From the NCBI GenBank assembly GCA_015680685.1, contig MNCI01026285.1, forward strand, positions 217,473-281,472: a DNA stretch of 64,000 bases, in the 5' to 3' direction. The position numbers and the translations under genes were made by a program. The notes below the pieces were generated by a model. That model did not search any database, was not told the origin of the DNA, and was given only the letters and a program-made list of their open reading frames with translations. This document shows, in pieces, positions 61,890 to 64,000 of the stretch. Position 1 is the stretch's first letter; each line of letters starts with the position of its first letter. Source of the stretch: Gnetum montanum. Lineage: Eukaryota; Streptophyta; Gnetopsida; Gnetales; Gnetaceae.

Positions 61890-63272
61890 GTGTTAATAGT
61901 GTCGAGTGTAGTCAAGTTTTTCAATGAAAACAAGGGTGTCAACATGTAGGGACCGCTATCCAAGCATAGTTGTAGGCATGGATATGCAATGAAACAATGA
62001 AAAATGCAAATGAAATGCAAAAAATGCAAAGAGAAAGAGAAGCAGAACACCACCCCAAATGGGGTTGAGCATAGTTAGGGATTAGAAGGTATATGGTGTA
62101 CAATAGGCATAGTGGACAATGTAGTCACAATCTTAAGGATGTCTAGCCATGAAGACTAGCATTTCGTTAAGGTGTTTGTGCCTACTAGGTTGGCTCCCAT
62201 TTTGTACCATTACCTGTGGTACTCTAGTGGATAGCAGTGGGTTCGATGCTTTGCAACTTCATCAATATGCCTTGGTTCTCTCTTGAGTGCTCCTTAGGTT
62301 TGCCAAGTCTTTCATTTGCTAATTCTCAAATTTTCCCAATCCTAAAAATGTTGAGGGAAGGGGTATTTATAGGGTTAGGTTTAGTGTGAAATACAGGATG
62401 GCTACCATGTGATAGGAGCATAGTTGGGACTACACTATCACCCAACTATGCTTTTCACTAGATTGATGGTGTTGTACTTTGCTGTGCTCTATTAAACTTT
62501 GTGAGACTATGAGACTATGACCACACTACCAATTGCATGTGTGTGCGCTAAGAGAATTGCAAGATACCTAAAAAAATGAAATTTTGGAGACTACACTTTG
62601 GGATTATGCTCTCCACTGTCTCACATGGGGTTGAGCATAGTTACAATTTTGGGAACAAAATGAAATACAAAAAGGTGCATTTTGCTAATTATGCTTGTCA
62701 TAGGTGAGTTGGAGTTGAGCTGAGTGCTAATGTTGCATTGTGAAAGTCATTGAAGGCTGTTTTGGCTAAATACGCTTGACTACACTATAGATTGGGGGAG
62801 AGCATAACCCCACACTTAGAAAGATTTGCAAAAAATGGCTATGTGTTGACTATGCTCTCCATTGGATGCTAACTATTCTCCCAAATAGGGGTGAGTGTAG
62901 TCCCAACACTTGTTAAAATTTTTAGAAACTGGCTTCTGGTTGATTATGCTTAACTATGCTCTAGGCTAGGGAAGAGCGTAGTCTTAACACTTGGAAAAAG
63001 TTTATGAAAATTGCACCTTCATGCTAACTACGCTCTCCACAAGAGGCTTACTATGCTCTGGGGCAATGGAGAGTGTAGTCCCAGTACTTAAAAAAACATT
63101 CTACAAAAATTGGCTTCATGCTGATACTTAGAGAGAATTGCAAAACTAGCTTTTGTGTTAACTACGCTCTCCAATAAAGGCTAACTATGCTCCCAACTAA
63201 GGAAGAGCATAGTCTCAACACATAGCCAAGTTTGTACTCAAGAGGTTATAGTCTTGATTTGGTGGTGTTTCA
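61890..63272 (-). repeat. Copy 1 5' LTR, upstream fragment
   Basis: It resumes with the second GTGTT and ends GGTGGTGTTTCA, the same end as copy 2's LTR. TATAAATA on the minus strand at 62364-62371. Inverted CTATGCTC ... GAGCATAG pairs with longer spacers occur at 62830-63220. Confidence 0.82.
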
Positions 63273-64000
63273 ATCTCCTAAGGGTTTTAAGTAGCATCCT
63301 TGGCAAAAATTGATTAGGAAGCATAATAATGTTTTCCTTCATATTTCACCATTGCAGTTGTTCATCATAATGTAGGATGAAGGTGAAGTTAGGCACATAC
63401 TCATCTTGATGAGTATATACCACCCTACATTCTTGAGGCACTGGTAGTTTAGTATCAGCGTGCTTATGAGAAGAAGACATTTTGCAATTAAAATAAGATA
63501 TCAATGTGCCTAAATTATGGTATTCATTTTGAGAATGATTTTGACCTTAAGGTTCATCCAATAAAGTTAATGATTTTTACTATGCCTAGATAGTGCACGT
63601 TTCAAAAAACAAGAAGTTCCTGATAATAGTTCAAATGATGACTGGTAGATACCCCTACACTCAACCATACGAATCACTAAGCATTTTGTCCTAACCAATT
63701 CAAATTTTATGGACCCTTTATCTTCTGATACACTAGCCTCTAGGAAGTGAACTTGGCCTAACAATCATTTGTTATCTTCCTGATTACACTTGTGATATGT
63801 AAAGGTATGGTTAAGTGTAATCAAGGCATATGATTTTTATTATTTTTATGTTTTATGTTTTGGGTGCTTAAAATACAGGATTAAAGGAATGAAGTAATTT
63901 ATTTATTAATTTAATCTAACTAACTAATCAAGGTCTAATTAATCTTAACATAAGCATATGGTCCTACTTTTTGTACACATCTTGAACATTTATAATGCTA
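63273..64000. other. DNA outside copy 1; no gene identified
   Basis: It starts just beyond the copy 1 LTR end. A 65-codon minus-strand ORF (63567-63764) has no family I recognise. The sequence has a different composition from the elements, lacking their repeat words. It may be older host DNA or another transposon. Confidence 0.4.

Larger units (their letters stand above)
1..63272 (-). mobile_element. Copy 1: outermost Tat-type Ty3/gypsy LTR retrotransposon (3' half outside window)
   Basis: This is the host of all the other insertions. Its pieces are an opposite-strand gene remnant (1-2352), a hairpin array (2750-3300), protease and the 3' part of gag (3690-6022), the 5' part of gag (43846-45081), leader and primer-binding site (45082-45507), and a 5' LTR split by copy 4 (45508-45725 and 61890-63272). 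The gag halves join in sense across copy 2: both sides match consecutive parts of the intact gag of copies 3 and 4. RT, integrase and the 3' LTR must lie left of base 1, so its outer TSD cannot be tested. CG dinucleotides are nearly absent and stops are frequent, which fits the oldest insertion. Confidence 0.85.

Noticed and set aside
63567-63764. Minus-strand ORF in the flank as a gene
   Set aside because: Only 65 codons, no recognisable domain and no context.
1-64000. tRNA, rRNA or host genes
   Set aside because: I saw no cloverleaf-like or rRNA-like segment and no coding region unrelated to the retroelements.

Overview
The window is plant-type repetitive DNA with no recognisable host gene. 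It is almost wholly built from four copies of one large Ty3/gypsy LTR-retrotransposon family of the Tat/Ogre type, nested inside each other. Their gag, protease, RT, two RNase H domains and integrase all read on the minus strand. The two RNase H domains, the gag type, spliceosomal GT-AG introns, CHG/CG-type decay and the nesting point to a land plant with a large repeat-rich genome. I cannot name the species.

Nesting, read from LTR pairs and target-site duplications (TSDs). Copy 1 is outermost and oldest; its 3' half lies left of base 1 and its 5' LTR ends at 63272. Copy 2 (6028-43845) sits in copy 1's gag (flanks AAGAG/AGGAG). Copy 3 (23985-42166) sits in copy 2's primer-binding site (flanks CCTCC/CCTCC). 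Copy 4 (45726-61889) sits in copy 1's 5' LTR (flanks GTGTT/GTGTT). CpG loss and coding damage follow the same order: copies 1 and 2 are heavily decayed, copy 3 is intermediate, and copy 4 is the least damaged, with gag-protease in one frame broken only by point stops and pol in one frame with three stops.

Each copy, in its own (minus) direction, should run: 5' LTR, primer-binding site and repeat-rich leader, gag-protease, a separate gene on the opposite strand, RT-RNase H-aRNase H-integrase, a 3' region with a small hydrophobic ORF (seen in copies 2 and 3), polypurine tract, 3' LTR. The opposite-strand gene is the unusual part. It lies between protease and RT, has its own TATA box in copy 4, has at least seven introns, and encodes a protein with an FCP1/SCP-like HAD-phosphatase-like domain, a plant-transposon-like helical domain, an acidic linker, a long coiled coil and an acidic glycine-rich tail. 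It occurs in all four copies, so it belongs to the family.

Every border between coding modules carries an array of short repeats whose unit is GTTTA followed by a small stem-loop, and the stem bases change together between units. The LTR promoters, and the region upstream of the opposite-strand gene, carry a second signal: palindromes built from the half-site CTACGCT, with a form specific to each subfamily.
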